A DNA stretch of 64,000 bases. It comes from Paramecium tetraurelia (Eukaryota; Ciliophora; Oligohymenophorea; Peniculida; Parameciidae). The stretch spans positions 186,001-250,000 of the forward strand of contig NW_001798961.1 in the NCBI RefSeq assembly GCF_000165425.1, in the 5' to 3' direction. The notes under the pieces are model-generated. The model saw only the letters and a list, made by a program, of their open reading frames with translations, was not told the DNA's origin and did no database searches. The translations under genes were made by a program, and so were the position numbers. Of the stretch, positions 61,178 to 64,000 are shown piece by piece (the stretch's first letter is position 1; the number at the start of each line of letters is the position of its first letter).

Positions 61178-64000
61178 TCATTATTATTATTATTGTTCTT
61201 CATTTTTCTTCCCTATCTTTTCCCAATATTGAATAGTATCATCAATATACCCAATGCAGTGTTTCAATCTGCCTTCCAGGAACTCACTCAACAACACATA
61301 ACAAGGTCTCACAATCACCTTCAAAAACCCAACTTCAGACTTCGCCATTACTTGAGGCTAAGAACTAATAAGACTTGGAATATTACAATATGTAGATCCT
61401 TCATATATGGTTACTATGGGTATCCGAGTTCTCCTTCTAACTTGTATTGAAAACTGAATTCTTAATTAACTCTCGATGACCACTTTACTGAAATATTGCT
61501 TCTCTTCCCAGCACCACCAAAATCACTAACATGCATGATATAACCACTTAAAATCTTTGGATCATTGAAATTCTTAGGTCTGTTTTCAAAATCCTTCAAT
61601 AGTGTGAAATGCTCAGACATATCTGTACTCAAGATATTGGATATCAATCCTTTTCTAAAATTCCTAAATTACGTTTAATTTAGATTGGTTAGAATGTTGC
61701 ATTAAGGGTATTTTAGAATTTAAATTGTTAATGCAGCATGATGTTATTCCAATACACTTTTATCATGATATCTAATGGCTAAATCACTTAAACTATTGAT
61801 TTCAAAGACATTGGTTCTACCAGTATGTCCAACATCATGTCCAAAACTACTGATCATAAGAATAAATCGGTTGAAATTATCAATGATTGTATTCTTGGAT
61901 GTTTAATCTAATTCTTTACAAAAGTAATGAGCAGTTTACATCACAGTAACGCCATGATCATAATTATGATATGGGTTATTATTGACATTATAATGATATT
62001 CCATCTCCTTAATGAAATTCTATAAGTTCTCCTAAGGTAAACCAAAATCATCAAAAATTCTATTCTTCTTTAGAATTGCCCACACAACTCTATGTTTATC
62101 TTTCTAACTTGTTAATTCCATAATATTGAAATCAAATGTGTCTATCAAGTCATCCTGACTTGTTAAACAGAACTCATTTAAGTCTAATTCTTCCATGGTT
62201 GCAAATTTGGATCTTTTTAGTTCAACTTCAGATTTTTGAATTTTAGGTTAATCTTGCTAATTTCCTTAATTTGATTTAGTCCGTTTCAATATCAATTATT
62301 GCAAAGGCATATATAATGAAGCCACAGAATATTTAACATCCGGATTAGTTTCTTCTAGTTTGTTCACAAAATTGATTGTCTCATGTTAAATTAACTATTT
62401 CCTAATTTTAGCCTTTATCTTAGAATCTAATTTATTTCCAGATTCTAACTATTTAAATTACTTCTTGACCCACCCCTTAGTGTTCTCTGTAAAAATCAAA
62501 GCAAATCCTTTATACGTTTTCTCCTCTATTTTTAAAAATATTTCATATTGTTTTTCATTATCTTTCATAGTTTTCCAATTATGATCCTAAAGATAGTTCT
62601 CAATATTTGACACAACCCTTTAATCAAAGATCTTATTGTATGACAATTGATTATAATGTATCATATGAGAATTGAATTGGATATTAAAATTAGATTTAAT
62701 TTATTTGGGTATGGGTCTTGATAAGAATAGAAGGTGTCCACTCTTATCAAATTCAAAAACTAAAGAGTTATTGGATCTTAAAAAGAATTTATAGAAAGCA
62801 CTTTTATCAAAACATTCTCTAATAAATCTGAGATATTTTTCATAATAATGTTTTACTTCTGAATAGATTCTCTGGTCTGTCTATTTCTACAAATTCATCG
62901 AATAAATTCTGAAACACACAGTCACTTAAGAGTCTTTAAATATTATATAGACACTTTCGGAATCCCAGACTTAAATATCCTACTGATCTGTTTGCAATCT
63001 ATCATTAAATTAAGATTACTTGTCCATTTTGAACATTTGAGAAAGGATATTGTACATCTACTCAATCAATATAAATTTGGAGGCTCTGAGAAATGAGATG
63101 CCAAGATCTAGGATCATGTCTGCAATGGATAATGGACTAAAAAACTAGACTTTGGCATTTTGGATGGTATGAATCAAAAACATGGACATATTCCTCAATT
63201 CATCTATCAATTAATAATCGTTGGCTATTCTAGATAGAGAATACAGAATGAACTTACTTCAATATGGATTCTGAATCTAGTTATTTATTTTATTTGGAAT
63301 GATATATGAAGATCACATTATTGGTCTACAATCCATAGGAGGACAAATAATTCATAGAGTCTAATTTTGAACACAAATGAGAGGCTTGAGGGAATCGAAA
63401 AACCTTGTTCTGTGGTAATGAGGCAATCTCATCAGTGAGGAATTGATCCAATGGGATTTAATCAAAAATGTCAGTCTTGGTTTAATATAATTCCAGCTCA
63501 GAATTTGAATTTAATTTGAAAAAACTAAAATGATCGCAATCCAATAGATTTTTGGTTAATTCTCTCAATAAATTGAATATGGTAGTGTATGAAACATTTT
63601 CATCCATTAATAACAAATGGCTTTTCATGTAATTAGCAAATTGAAACTTTATGCTTTTATAGGAATCCAACAAATCAGATTCGATCAATTAATTCATATC
63701 CATGGTTGGAGATGAAGAACATTTAGTGAGCAAAGCTGATGATGGATTTGATTGAGATTCATTCTAAGTAAAGAGATTACGAATATTTTCAAATATCTGA
63801 TTGATTTTAGGATTTATGGTTTGTCCCTCTTTTTTTTTATTATAGAAATGATTAATCAATTTAAATGCCTTTTCCATATCGGCAACCGAATCATGGAATT
63901 AACTATCATCCAATTTGACACCCTTGATTAGATCCACATCTGTTATGCTTGATCTAGTTCTCTTCATCTATCTTGAAACTCCTTGCTTTTCTTTAGGCAA
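61178..64000 (-). CDS. GAF-containing cyclic-nucleotide phosphodiesterase, 5' end outside window
   Basis: The minus-strand gene enters from the right edge and ends at TGA 61178-61180. The right part (about 62,700-63,990) is helical with GAF-like blocks (YTTIFNLLRELTKNLLDCDH). The C-terminal third is a class I PDE catalytic domain: NPYHNYDHGVTVMQTAHYF (metal-site His), ISSFGHDVGHTGRTNVFE, LAIRYHDKSVLEQHHAA, ILSTDMSEHFTLLKDF and HVSDFGGAGKRSNISVKWS. It hydrolyses cAMP and/or cGMP, second messengers that control ciliary beat and excitability in ciliates. Several short introns present. Ends 25 bp from the next gene's start. Only the N-terminus is missing. Confidence 0.85.

Overview
The window looks like ciliate macronuclear DNA, most likely Paramecium or a close relative. 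Long reading frames appear only when TAA and TAG are read as glutamine and TGA as the sole stop. Genes are cut by very short introns, mostly 20-33 nt, usually GTA...TAG (others end in AAG, CAG or GAG). Removing these introns restores family motifs exactly, for example at the RFC, DYRK, CHIP and USP splice points. Composition is AT-rich, genes lie on both strands, and many gaps are only 10-40 bp. Under the standard code the genes are shredded into short meaningless ORFs, so every CDS here was re-read by hand. Exon structures are manual and some ends are approximate.

Layout. 1-3.1 kb: hypothetical genes and an endoglycoceramidase-like pseudogene. 3.2-7.3 kb: a coiled-coil protein and a Cys-rich GPI-anchored surface-antigen-like gene with frame breaks. 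7.3-12 kb: a large protein with a C-terminal alpha/beta-hydrolase domain and a GPR180/TMEM145-type seven-TM protein. 12-21 kb: tail-anchored coiled-coil protein, SAM methyltransferase, bZIP factor, NOL12/Rrp17-like protein, DYRK kinase. 21-25 kb: CHIP-like TPR/U-box ligase, a decayed gene, tRNA-Glu(CUC), an oxysterol-binding-like protein. 26-37 kb: H-type lectin, myristoylated TLDc protein, PX protein, aquaporin, a long coiled-coil protein. 37-41 kb: full-length IFT54 and a 99%-identical truncated duplicate of its CH-domain exon region. 41-50.7 kb: coiled-coil protein, CNOT11, USP30-like protease, a giant Q-rich protein, one unknown. 50.9-58.5 kb: Q-rich protein, RFC small subunit, CK1 kinase, TPR/STI1 membrane-anchored cochaperone, coiled-coil protein. 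59-64 kb: small Cys-rich protein, ATG8-family protein, and the 3' part of a cyclic-nucleotide phosphodiesterase running off the right edge.

The genes do not form one pathway. They are a normal eukaryotic mixture: cilium, mRNA decay, ubiquitin/chaperone quality control, autophagy, signalling kinases, lipid transfer. No bacterial-type operon, CRISPR array or intact transposon was seen. The most notable items are the fresh partial IFT54 duplication, the decaying genes, the TAA-encoded glutamine after the C-terminal glycine of the ATG8-like protein, and the Q-rich proteins built from reassigned stop codons.
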